A stretch of DNA of 64,000 nt from UMGS1251 sp036666555 (GTDB taxonomy: Bacteria > Bacillota > Clostridia > Lachnospirales > Lachnospiraceae), in contig JAVWVS010000009.1 of assembly GCA_036666555.1 (NCBI GenBank), positions 10,454 to 74,453 of the forward strand. Direction: 5' to 3'. Both the position numbers and the translations under genes were made by a program. The first letter of the stretch is position 1; each line of letters starts with the position of its first letter. Below the pieces are notes generated by a model that did not search any database, was not told the origin of the DNA, and saw only the letters and a program-made list of their open reading frames with translations. Positions 1-7,118 of the stretch are shown here, piece after piece.

Positions 1-1
1 G

Positions 2-928
2 CAAGAAGTACTGGATCCAGTGGAAGAAAGCAAATATGTGATGAGTCAGATTCAGGAACGAAAAAAACAAGGGGTGCATCCGGAGCATATTGCGGTGCTG
101 TTTCGAACGAATACCGAAGCCATGGCACTGGCAGAAACTATGGCAGAATATCACATTCCCTATCAGATGAAGGAACATTTGCCCAATCTTTATGAACATT
201 TTATTGGGCAGGACTTGCTGACCTATATGAAGATGGCACTTGGCGAAAGAACCAGGGCTCAGTTTTTAAGGGTTATGAATCGTCCCAATCGTTATATAGG
301 ACGTGATTGCATTAACAAAAAAGAAATATCATTTGCCAGTTTGAAAGGGTTTTATCGGAATATGGAGTGGATGCAAGATCGCATCGACCAGTGGGAATTG
401 GATTTGCGATTAATGAAAAACATGACTCCGTATGCAGCCATTCAGTTTATTCGAACACATATCGGTTACGACGGGTTTTTGGAAGAATACGGAACCTTTC
501 GACGGATTCCATTGGAGGATTTGAAGGAAATATTGAAAGAAATCCAAGAGCGGACCAAGGGGTATCGGACGATGGAGGAGTGGTTTACTCATGTGGAAAA
601 TTATACGGCTCAATGGAAGAGCAGCTATCAGCAGCAGGAACCCCATCCGGATGCGGTGAATTTTTTGACGATGCACGGTGCCAAGGGGTTGGAATTTGAT
701 ACGGTATTCTTGATTGGAGCCAATGAAACGCTGACACCACATAAGAAAGCGGTGACGGAAGCGGATTTAGAAGAAGAACGCCGCATGTTTTATGTGGCGA
801 TGACAAGGGCAAAAAAGCGACTGTTGATTTCTTATACAAAAGAGCGCAGTGGAAAAGCTATGGAGCCCTCGCGGTTCGTCACAGAACTTCTGCATGTGGA
901 AAAGAAAAAGAAAGAAAAAGGGCGATAA
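2..928 (+). CDS. UvrD/PcrA-like ATP-dependent DNA helicase, C-terminal part (5' end outside window)
   Basis: The frame is open to the left edge, so this is the last 308 codons of a longer superfamily 1A helicase; full members are usually 600-750 residues. The visible part is the second RecA-like half. Motif V appears as LTMHGAKGLEF near window residue 225 and motif VI as EEERRMFYVAMTRAKKRLL near residue 262, both of which bind ATP/ssDNA in UvrD-family enzymes. The Walker A, DEAD-like and Q motifs must lie outside the window. The C-terminal tail is short and very Lys-rich. A bidirectional hairpin terminator follows. Family assignment is firm, but the choice between PcrA, UvrD and other members cannot be made from this part. 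Confidence 0.9.
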   Translation, partial: QEVLDPVEESKYVMSQIQERKKQGVHPEHIAVLFRTNTEAMALAETMAEYHIPYQMKEHLPNLYEHFIGQDLLTYMKMALGERTRAQFLRVMNRPNRYIGRDCINKKEISFASLKGFYRNMEWMQDRIDQWELDLRLMKNMTPYAAIQFIRTHIGYDGFLEEYGTFRRIPLEDLKEILKEIQERTKGYRTMEEWFTHVENYTAQWKSSYQQQEPHPDAVNFLTMHGAKGLEFDTVFLIGANETLTPHKKAVTEADLEEERRMFYVAMTRAKKRLLISYTKERSGKAMEPSRFVTELLHVEKKKKEKGR

Positions 929-932
929 AAAG

Positions 933-950
933 CGGCAGGTCTCCCTGCCG
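933..950. terminator. bidirectional intrinsic terminator
   Basis: Seven-base-pair stem CGGCAGG/CCTGCCG around loop TCTC, with A-rich sequence on its left and T-rich sequence on its right. It sits between the convergent helicase and DUF1292 genes and could serve both. Confidence 0.7.
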
Positions 951-964
951 GCTTCTTTGTCTGT

Positions 965-1303
965 CTATTCTTCGTCATCTAACTCTTCGAATTCTTGTGT
1001 GTCTAACCATTCATCAAAGGCGTCTGCAGCAAGTTCATACTCGTCATCGTCATCAATGTTGTCTAAGGTAGGTTCTCCATCTTCGGATTCCTGGAAACGA
1101 TAGATAAATACATCTCCCTCATCATTCTCGCCCTCTTCGTCCAGTGGAAGAAGTGCGATATATTGCTGTTCTTTTACCGTATAAATGGTGATGACGGCAC
1201 ATTCTACTTCTTCATCATTATCAAGTGTCAGTGTTACCGTTAATTCATCATCATTACAATTGCAGTCTCCACCACAGTTGCAGTCGTGATTATGTTCACT
1301 CAT
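965..1303 (-). CDS. DUF1292 family acidic protein
   Basis: A 112-residue, strongly acidic protein that matches the DUF1292 family (YrzB-like) of Firmicutes, whose function is unknown. The start ATG is preceded by AAAGGAG at good spacing. The N-terminus (residues 4-17) is a His/Cys cluster, HNHDCNCGGDCNCN, that could bind metal; the remainder has the family's short beta-rich core (for example VFIYRF near residue 66) and an Asp/Glu tail. It is transcribed alone, divergent from the sugar-binding lipoprotein. In many Clostridia this family sits near the Holliday junction resolvase gene yqgF, which is not seen here. Family call from recognition of the sequence; the metal idea is inference. Confidence 0.8.
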   Translation of the reverse strand: MSEHNHDCNCGGDCNCNDDELTVTLTLDNDEEVECAVITIYTVKEQQYIALLPLDEEGENDEGDVFIYRFQESEDGEPTLDNIDDDDEYELAADAFDEWLDTQEFEELDDEE

Positions 1304-1334
1304 AGTATTATTCTCCTTTATCGTTAATACCCTA

Positions 1335-1363
1335 ACTTTAGCAGACTAGAAGGCAAATTGCAA
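1335..1363 (-). promoter_or_regulatory. candidate sigma-A promoter for the DUF1292 gene
   Basis: On the minus strand TTGCAA and TAAAGT are 17 bp apart, about 30 bases before the start codon. It lies beside the divergent promoter of the lipoprotein gene. Confidence 0.4.
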
Positions 1364-1374
1364 GGGAAAAAGTA

Positions 1375-1402
1375 TTGACATTATAGGAAAAAACGGTAAA
1401 AT
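1375..1402 (+). promoter_or_regulatory. sigma-A promoter of the sugar-binding lipoprotein gene
   Basis: TTGACA (1375-1380), 16-bp spacer, TAAAAT (1397-1402), followed by a 5' leader with AAGGAGG before the ATG at 1441. Confidence 0.7.
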
Positions 1403-1440
1403 GAAATAAGGTATGTGTAAAATACCAAGGAGGCTAGCAA

Positions 1441-2442
1441 ATGAAAAAGAAGAGGACACTGGCGTTGTGTATGGTTGTGCTATTGGTAGTACTTATGGCA
1501 TCGGGCTGTAAGAAACAAGTAGGAACACCGGAAGACAATGCAGTATCGGAAGCAGACAAGAAAACAGATGAGAATGAAGAAGTAATCGCACATAAATATG
1601 GATTTTCGGGAATCGACATGGAAAACCCTTATTATATTACATTGGTAAAGTCACTGCGGGAGTCCATTACGGCAGAGGGAAGTACTTTAATTACCGAAGA
1701 TCCCCAAGGGGATTCTCAAAAACAAGTGGAGCAGATTCAAGGGATGATCAAAGAAGGAATTGAATTATTATTCCTAAGCCCGGTAGACTGGCAGAAGATC
1801 ACGCCGGCTCTGAAAGAGTTAAAAGAAGCCAATGTGAAGATTGTGAATGTAGACACACAAGTGAAAAATATGGAATACATCGATGCTTATATTGGCTCGG
1901 ATAATAAAAATGCAGGGTTTGTCTGTGGAGAGGACCTGGCTAAACGGTATCCCAAGGGTGGTAAAATTGTTATCTTGGAATGTCCCACTATGAATTCCAT
2001 TAATGACCGCATTACCGGATTTGAGGAGGCCATTGCTGAAAAAGGATTTGAAGTGGTGCGAAGAGAAGACACCCATGGCGATATGCAGGAATCCATGGTC
2101 GATGCGGAAAAAATATTTGCAGAAAATACAGACATCGTAGGGGTGATGTGTGGAAATGATCCTACGGCACTGGGAGCTTTAGTTGCAGCGAAGGAACGGA
2201 AGGATTTTCAAGCGGTTATCTATGGCGTAGATGGTTCACCGGATATTAAACAAGAATTAAAAAAGCCCAACAGTGCGGTTGTGGGAACCGGAGCCCAGGC
2301 ACCCATTGAAATTGGGAAAAGTGCTGCGAAAATAGGGTTACAGATATTAAATGGGGAAACCTATGAAAAAGAAACCTATGTGGAGACATTTTTGATTACC
2401 GGTGAAAATGTGGATATGTACGGTGTAGATGGCTGGCAATAG
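1441..2442 (+). CDS. sugar ABC transporter substrate-binding lipoprotein (RbsB-like, type 1 fold)
   Basis: A 333-residue exported lipoprotein. A basic N-terminus and hydrophobic stretch lead to a lipobox MASGC at about residues 20-24, so mature Cys24 would be lipidated. The rest resembles the periplasmic-binding-protein type I family (ribose/galactose binders): a first strand with MENPYYITLVKSL, QVEQIQGMIKEGIELLFLSP, and the later DIVGVMCGNDPTALGALVAA and VYGVDGSPDIKQ segments typical of the hinge region. It would deliver a sugar to an ABC importer, but no permease or ATPase gene is adjacent; only a GH13-related gene follows, 27 bases downstream. It has its own promoter and a strong RBS. Ligand unknown. 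Confidence 0.85.
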   Translation: MKKKRTLALCMVVLLVVLMASGCKKQVGTPEDNAVSEADKKTDENEEVIAHKYGFSGIDMENPYYITLVKSLRESITAEGSTLITEDPQGDSQKQVEQIQGMIKEGIELLFLSPVDWQKITPALKELKEANVKIVNVDTQVKNMEYIDAYIGSDNKNAGFVCGEDLAKRYPKGGKIVILECPTMNSINDRITGFEEAIAEKGFEVVRREDTHGDMQESMVDAEKIFAENTDIVGVMCGNDPTALGALVAAKERKDFQAVIYGVDGSPDIKQELKKPNSAVVGTGAQAPIEIGKSAAKIGLQILNGETYEKETYVETFLITGENVDMYGVDGWQ

Positions 2443-2469
2443 TGACATAACAGAAAAGAGGGTAATATC

Positions 2470-4161
2470 ATGAGAAAAACACAAGGATATCCATTGCCTT
2501 TCGGGGTAAATAAGATAGAAGGGAAAATGAATTTTTCCGTACCGGTTCCTTGTGAAAAATCATGCAAATTATTATTGTATCGAGCCGGCGAAACAAGTCC
2601 GGTCAAAGAGTATGAGATGCAGCCGGTAATGGGCGAAGTAAACGTGCTTGCCTTGGAAGCATTTCCGGAAAAAGAATATGAATATAATTATGAAATAGAC
2701 GGCATTGTAACCCTGGATCCTTATGCGAAGGCACTGACCGGGCGCGATGTATTTGATGAACCCAAAGAAATGAAAGACCATGAAGTCCGTGGCAGATTTG
2801 TGGAGGAATCCTATGATTGGGAAGGGGATCGGCCATTGCAGCATGCTTATGAAGATGTGATTGCATATAGTTTACACGTGAGAGGTTTTACGAAACATGC
2901 CTCTTCAAAAGTAAAAGGACGGGGGACCTTTCAAGGTGTGATGGAGAAGCTACCTTATCTGACGAATTTGGGAATTAATCAAATTCAGTGTATGCCGATT
3001 TATGATTTTTTGGAAAATGAAAAATATACCAATTATTGGGGATATGGCCCGGGGTATTATTTTGCACCCAAAGCGTCGTATGCATTCAGTGAAGATCCGG
3101 TAAAAGAATTAAAAGACATGGTAAAAGCTTGCCACAGAGCCGGTATCGAGGTCGTGTTAGACGTTCCCTTTACGGAAAAGGTATCCCCACAGATGGTGGA
3201 GGACTGCCTGCGTTATTATGTGATGGAATATCATGTGGATGGATTTGTTTTAGATCCCGCCACGGCACCGATGGATACCGTGGTGCAAGATCCTCTGTTA
3301 AAAAAGACCAAACTCATGAAAAAACAGGATGGTTTTCAGACGGTGATGCGTAGATTCCTAAAGGGAGACGAAGGCATGATCGACAGTGTCATATGGGGGA
3401 TGCGCCACCATTCCAAAGCGGAAGGAACTTTTAACTATATTACCAACCACAATGGATTTACGTTGATGGATTTGGTTTCCTATGATGGAAAGCACAATGA
3501 ACGCAATGGAGAGGATAATCAAGATGGCCCTACCTATAATTATAGTTGGAATTGTGGTGTAGAAGGACCAACCAGAAAAAAAGCAGTGGTAGAACTGCGA
3601 AAGAAACAGATGCGCAATGCCTTTTTTCTCGTACTGGCAGCCCAGGGAACGCCTTGCATTTTAGCAGGAGATGAATTTGCCAATACACAAAAGGGAAATA
3701 ATAATGTGTATTGTCAGGATAATGAATGTGGATGGCTGGATTGGCGAAAGGTAGAGAAAGAAGGGGAATTATTTACGTATGTGAAGGAATTGATTGCAAT
3801 CCGCAAAACCCATCCAGTCCTTCATCCGAAAAGGGAGTTCTTAGGCATGGATCAGGCCTGCTGCGGAGTTCCGGATGTATCCTATCATGGAGAGAGCGCA
3901 TGGCGTGTTCCCACCGAAATTGCAAGCCGTCAGCTGGGGATTTATTATAGTGGGGAAGGAATGCAAGATGAGGATTGTTTTATTGCCTATAATCTGCATT
4001 GGCAAAAACATTCTTTTGCCCTTCCGGCACTTTGCAAAGGGAAAAAATGGGTTCCGGTATTTTCAACAGAATCCGGAGGGATTTCTCATGGGGAACCGGA
4101 GAAAAATCAGAAAGAAGTTGTCATTTCGGAAAGAACCATTACGATGTTCGTAGGGAGGTAA
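2470..4161 (+). CDS. GH13 (glycogen debranching/isoamylase-like) protein with degenerate active site
   Basis: A 563-residue protein with an N-terminal CBM48-like beta domain (about residues 8-100) and a GH13 barrel related to GlgX/pullulanase-type enzymes: VIAYSLHVRGFTKH, YWGYGPGYYFAPKASY, the stretch LMDLVSYDGKHNERNGEDN and CILAGDEFANTQKGNNN are clear family blocks. The catalytic regions are altered. Region I reads DVPFTE instead of a D..x..N-H form; region II reads GFVLDP, keeping Asp262 but lacking the usual Arg two residues earlier; region IV reads TNHNGF, with Asn328 where the transition-state Asp is expected; and only about 65 residues separate regions II and IV, too few for the normal region with the acid/base Glu. 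It is probably non-catalytic or altered. RBS GAGGG. No signal peptide, so cytoplasmic. Confidence 0.8.
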   Translation: MRKTQGYPLPFGVNKIEGKMNFSVPVPCEKSCKLLLYRAGETSPVKEYEMQPVMGEVNVLALEAFPEKEYEYNYEIDGIVTLDPYAKALTGRDVFDEPKEMKDHEVRGRFVEESYDWEGDRPLQHAYEDVIAYSLHVRGFTKHASSKVKGRGTFQGVMEKLPYLTNLGINQIQCMPIYDFLENEKYTNYWGYGPGYYFAPKASYAFSEDPVKELKDMVKACHRAGIEVVLDVPFTEKVSPQMVEDCLRYYVMEYHVDGFVLDPATAPMDTVVQDPLLKKTKLMKKQDGFQTVMRRFLKGDEGMIDSVIWGMRHHSKAEGTFNYITNHNGFTLMDLVSYDGKHNERNGEDNQDGPTYNYSWNCGVEGPTRKKAVVELRKKQMRNAFFLVLAAQGTPCILAGDEFANTQKGNNNVYCQDNECGWLDWRKVEKEGELFTYVKELIAIRKTHPVLHPKREFLGMDQACCGVPDVSYHGESAWRVPTEIASRQLGIYYSGEGMQDEDCFIAYNLHWQKHSFALPALCKGKKWVPVFSTESGGISHGEPEKNQKEVVISERTITMFVGR

Positions 4162-4166
4162 GGGAG

Positions 4167-4826
4167 ATGACAGAACGGATATCTGAATTGGAACTCACCT
4201 CATTTCAACTGAAAATAATTGGAATTCTTACTATGCTGATCGATCATATAGGAATTGTATTTTTTCCACAATATGGAATCTTTCGTATCATTGGCCGCTT
4301 ATCTTTTCCCATTTTTTGCTTCTTGATCGTGGAAGGATTTTTTCATACCAGTGATATCATGGGCTATATGAGGCGCTTGCTCCTTTTTGCTTTGGTGTCA
4401 GAGATTCCCTATGATTTGCTTTTTTTTGGAAGCATCTTTGATCTCACAAGACAGAATGTGTTCTTCACCTTAGTGCTGGGCGTTCTACTATTGTATCTGT
4501 TAGAAGCGCTGCAAGGTGATTTTGCCAAGACCAGCAGTGTGATATTCATCATGCTTCTTGCAGAAGCGTTGAAGAGCGATTACAGTTCTATGGGGATTCT
4601 GATTATTTTATTTTTTTATAGTTATCATCAGCGACCCACGATGCGCAATTTGTCGGTAGCAATTATGAATATACGTGCCATGGGTGGCGTACAAGTGTAT
4701 GGAGCACTATCACTGATTCCCATTAGTTTTTATAAAGGGAACAGAGGATTTGCCAGGCAACGGTTTTTCTATATCATCTATCCGGCTTCCCTTTTGGTAC
4801 TGCTGGGGATGAAACTTTTGGTATAA
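4167..4826 (+). CDS. TraX family integral membrane protein
   Basis: A 219-residue polytopic membrane protein of the TraX family, named after the F-plasmid pilin acetylase but widespread in Firmicutes with unknown role. The N-terminal block LTSFQLKIIGILTMLIDHIG and the following RIIGRLSFPIFCFLIVEGF are the family signature, and about six hydrophobic segments follow. I chose ATG 4167 because it follows AGGGAGG-TAAGGGAG and lies five bases after the upstream stop; a longer frame reading back into the GH13 gene is overlap without an RBS. It seems to be the second gene of a short operon with the GH13 gene. Confidence 0.85.
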   Translation: MTERISELELTSFQLKIIGILTMLIDHIGIVFFPQYGIFRIIGRLSFPIFCFLIVEGFFHTSDIMGYMRRLLLFALVSEIPYDLLFFGSIFDLTRQNVFFTLVLGVLLLYLLEALQGDFAKTSSVIFIMLLAEALKSDYSSMGILIILFFYSYHQRPTMRNLSVAIMNIRAMGGVQVYGALSLIPISFYKGNRGFARQRFFYIIYPASLLVLLGMKLLV

Positions 4827-4849
4827 CATCAACGGGAAAGGAAGAAGCA

Positions 4850-5377
4850 ATGGAGGCATGGAAACATTTTTGTACAATTACACAACATAAGATGATTGTG
4901 ATGAAGTCCTGTTTTCAAGTGGGATTATATAAGCAAGGTCTACTACATGATCTGTCAAAATATGGCTTGGCTGAATTTCCGGTAGGAGCAAAATATTATC
5001 AGGGAACCAGAAGCCCCAATAATGCAGAGCGGGAAGATCGGGGATATTCTTCGGCATGGCTGCACCATAAGGGCAGGAATAAGCATCATTATGAATATTG
5101 GCTGGACTATAGCATGGAAGGCGAACAGATTATGGGCGGTATGAAAATGCCCAAAAATTATGTGGTGGAAATGTTTTTAGACCGGGTAGCAGCTTCTAAA
5201 ACGTATCAAAAGGAGCGTTACACCAATCAAGCGCCGCTAGTCTATTACAGTCATGGAAACGCATCGGAACTTCTGCATTCAAATACAAGGGAAATATTGG
5301 AGAAGTTACTTCATATGCTGGCAGAACAAGGAGAACGAAAAACATTTGCTTATATTCGAAATGTAATCTTAAAATAA
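4850..5377 (+). CDS. DUF5662-like cytoplasmic protein
   Basis: A 175-residue protein resembling DUF5662 (catalase-like annotations occur for it in databases, without support). Conserved-looking features are an early His-rich segment HKMIVMKSC, the block LLHDLSKYGLAEF with an HD-type pair at about residues 34-35, and AWLHHKGRNKHHYEYW near residue 65-80. The His/Asp arrangement suggests a metal-binding helical fold related to HD hydrolases, but this is inference. It sits 23 bases after traX with GGGAAAGGAAG as RBS. Function unknown. Confidence 0.65.
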   Translation: MEAWKHFCTITQHKMIVMKSCFQVGLYKQGLLHDLSKYGLAEFPVGAKYYQGTRSPNNAEREDRGYSSAWLHHKGRNKHHYEYWLDYSMEGEQIMGGMKMPKNYVVEMFLDRVAASKTYQKERYTNQAPLVYYSHGNASELLHSNTREILEKLLHMLAEQGERKTFAYIRNVILK

Positions 5378-5406
5378 AAAAGAAAAAGCAGAGGGGAAAT
5401 CGACTT

Positions 5407-6039
5407 ATGAAATTATATATCATTCGACATGGAGAAACAAATTGGAATAAGGAACGGAAAATTCAGGGAGCATCGGATATTCCATTGAATGATTTTGGCA
5501 GAGTGCTGGCACAGCAGACCGCACAGGGACTAAAAGAAATCCCATTTGATGCAGCATTTACCAGTCCTCTTTGCAGAGCCAGAGAAACCGCCCAGATTAT
5601 TTTAGAGGGGAGAGATGTTCCGCTGGTGGAAGACGACCGCATTAAAGAAATTTGTTTTGGAGAATACGAGGGCTTATGCTGTAGTGAAGAAGGATGGAAT
5701 GTACCGGATCCTGGCTTTGAAAACTTTTTCCAGGACCCAGACCAGTATCATCCGCCCAAAGGGGGAGAGGATTTCACAACGGTTTTAAACCGGTTGAATT
5801 CTTTTTTGCAGGAATTGTATCAAAAGAAAGAATGGGAGACCAAAAATGTGTTGCTTGCCACCCATGGGGCTGCTCTTTGTGGGATGTTGACGCTGATTAA
5901 AGAAAATCCCATAGCACAATACTGGGAAAGCAAAGTCCATAAAAATTGTGCCGTCACCATTGTGGAAGTCAAAGAACAACAGCCTAAGATTTTAGAAGAG
6001 GCGAAAATTTATTATACCGAAGAAGTAGCAGAGTGGTAA
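5407..6039 (+). CDS. histidine phosphatase family protein (phosphoglycerate mutase-like)
   Basis: A 210-residue branch-1 histidine phosphatase. The phospho-accepting His is in YIIRHGETNWN at residues 4-14, followed by the typical SDIPLNDFGR and AFTSPLCRARETAQII segments, and the second catalytic His in LLATHGAALCGML near residue 156. Such proteins include cofactor-dependent phosphoglycerate mutase-like phosphatases and alpha-ribazole phosphatase; the substrate cannot be told from sequence. A cofactor-independent mutase (gpmI) is also in this window, so a glycolytic role is unlikely. RBS AGAGGGGAAA; the next gene, trpS, starts 15 bases after its stop. Confidence 0.88.
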   Translation: MKLYIIRHGETNWNKERKIQGASDIPLNDFGRVLAQQTAQGLKEIPFDAAFTSPLCRARETAQIILEGRDVPLVEDDRIKEICFGEYEGLCCSEEGWNVPDPGFENFFQDPDQYHPPKGGEDFTTVLNRLNSFLQELYQKKEWETKNVLLATHGAALCGMLTLIKENPIAQYWESKVHKNCAVTIVEVKEQQPKILEEAKIYYTEEVAEW

Positions 6040-6054
6040 AGGAGAATCAGAAAT

Positions 6055-7059
6055 ATGATAAATGATAAGAAAATTTTATTTAGTGGCATGCAGGCAACTG
6101 GGAATCTTACACTTGGAAATTATTTAGGGGCATTAAAGAACTGGGTATCTCTGGGGGATCAATACGAATGCTTTTACAGTGTGGTGGATATGCATTCGAT
6201 TACCGTCAGACAAGATCCAACTGTGTTGCGTAAACGTGCACGTGCCTTACTGACGTTATATATTGCAGCAGGATTAGATCCGGAAAAAAACTGTATCTAT
6301 TACCAGTCTCATGTTTCCGGACATGCGGAACTGGCATGGATATTGAATTGTTTTACCTATATGGGTGAATTGAACCGGATGACTCAATTCAAGGATAAAT
6401 CAGCCAAGCATACCGATAATATTAATGCAGGATTATTTACTTATCCGGTACTGATGGCGGCAGATATTTTACTTTATCAGGCAGATGTGGTTCCGGTGGG
6501 AATCGATCAAATGCAGCATTTAGAGATTACCAGAGACATTGCAACACGTTTTAATTCAGTATATGGAGATGTATTTACTATTCCGGAGGCCTATATCGGA
6601 AAAGTGGGTGCCAAGATTATGAGTTTACAAGACCCAGATAAAAAGATGTCTAAATCTGATGAGAATCCCAATGCAAGCATTTATCTGATGGATGAGCCAG
6701 ATGCTATTATTCGGAAATGTAAACGGGCAGTGACTGATTCACAGGCACAGATTTTATACCGGGAAGAACAACCCGGAGTGAAGAATTTAATTGATATTTA
6801 CAGTGCGTGTACGGAACAGACAGCAGACCAGGTCGTAAAGGAATTCGACGGAAAAGGATATGGCGAGTTCAAAATGGCAGTGGGTGAGGCAGTGGTATCG
6901 GTATTGAAGCCACTCCAAGATGAAGTACAGCGCTTAGAAAAGGATAAGGCATATATTGACGGGATCATCAAAACAAACGCGGAAAAGGCGGATTATTACG
7001 CTACCAAGACATTGCGTAAAGTACAGCGTAAAGTAGGATTTCCGGACCGCATCCGGTAG
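6055..7059 (+). CDS. trpS: tryptophanyl-tRNA synthetase
   Basis: A 334-residue class I aminoacyl-tRNA synthetase that charges tRNA-Trp in the cytoplasm. The HIGH-equivalent appears as TGNLTLGNYLG at about residues 16-26, the tryptophan pocket region as YPVLMAADILLYQADVVPVGIDQ (shown in part: GIDQMQHLE), and the KMSKS loop as KKMSKSDENP near residue 199. Length matches bacterial TrpRS. RBS AAAGGAGAATC. There is no T-box-like leader; it appears to be cotranscribed with the upstream phosphatase. A strong terminator follows. Confidence 0.97.
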   Translation: MINDKKILFSGMQATGNLTLGNYLGALKNWVSLGDQYECFYSVVDMHSITVRQDPTVLRKRARALLTLYIAAGLDPEKNCIYYQSHVSGHAELAWILNCFTYMGELNRMTQFKDKSAKHTDNINAGLFTYPVLMAADILLYQADVVPVGIDQMQHLEITRDIATRFNSVYGDVFTIPEAYIGKVGAKIMSLQDPDKKMSKSDENPNASIYLMDEPDAIIRKCKRAVTDSQAQILYREEQPGVKNLIDIYSACTEQTADQVVKEFDGKGYGEFKMAVGEAVVSVLKPLQDEVQRLEKDKAYIDGIIKTNAEKADYYATKTLRKVQRKVGFPDRIR

Positions 7060-7067
7060 AGCAACAG

Positions 7068-7110
7068 AAAAAATGGTTTGTCGCACTTACGTGTAACAAA
7101 CCATTTTTTT
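7068..7110. terminator. bidirectional intrinsic terminator
   Basis: ATGGTTTGT (7073-7081) pairs with ACAAACCAT (7096-7104), flanked by an A run on the left and seven Ts on the right. It separates the convergent trpS and ABC-F genes. Confidence 0.85.
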
Positions 7111-7118
7111 AATTCTTT

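Noticed and set aside
6040..6054. T-box leader for trpS
   Set aside because: Only 15 bases lie between the upstream gene and trpS, and no antiterminator elements are present.
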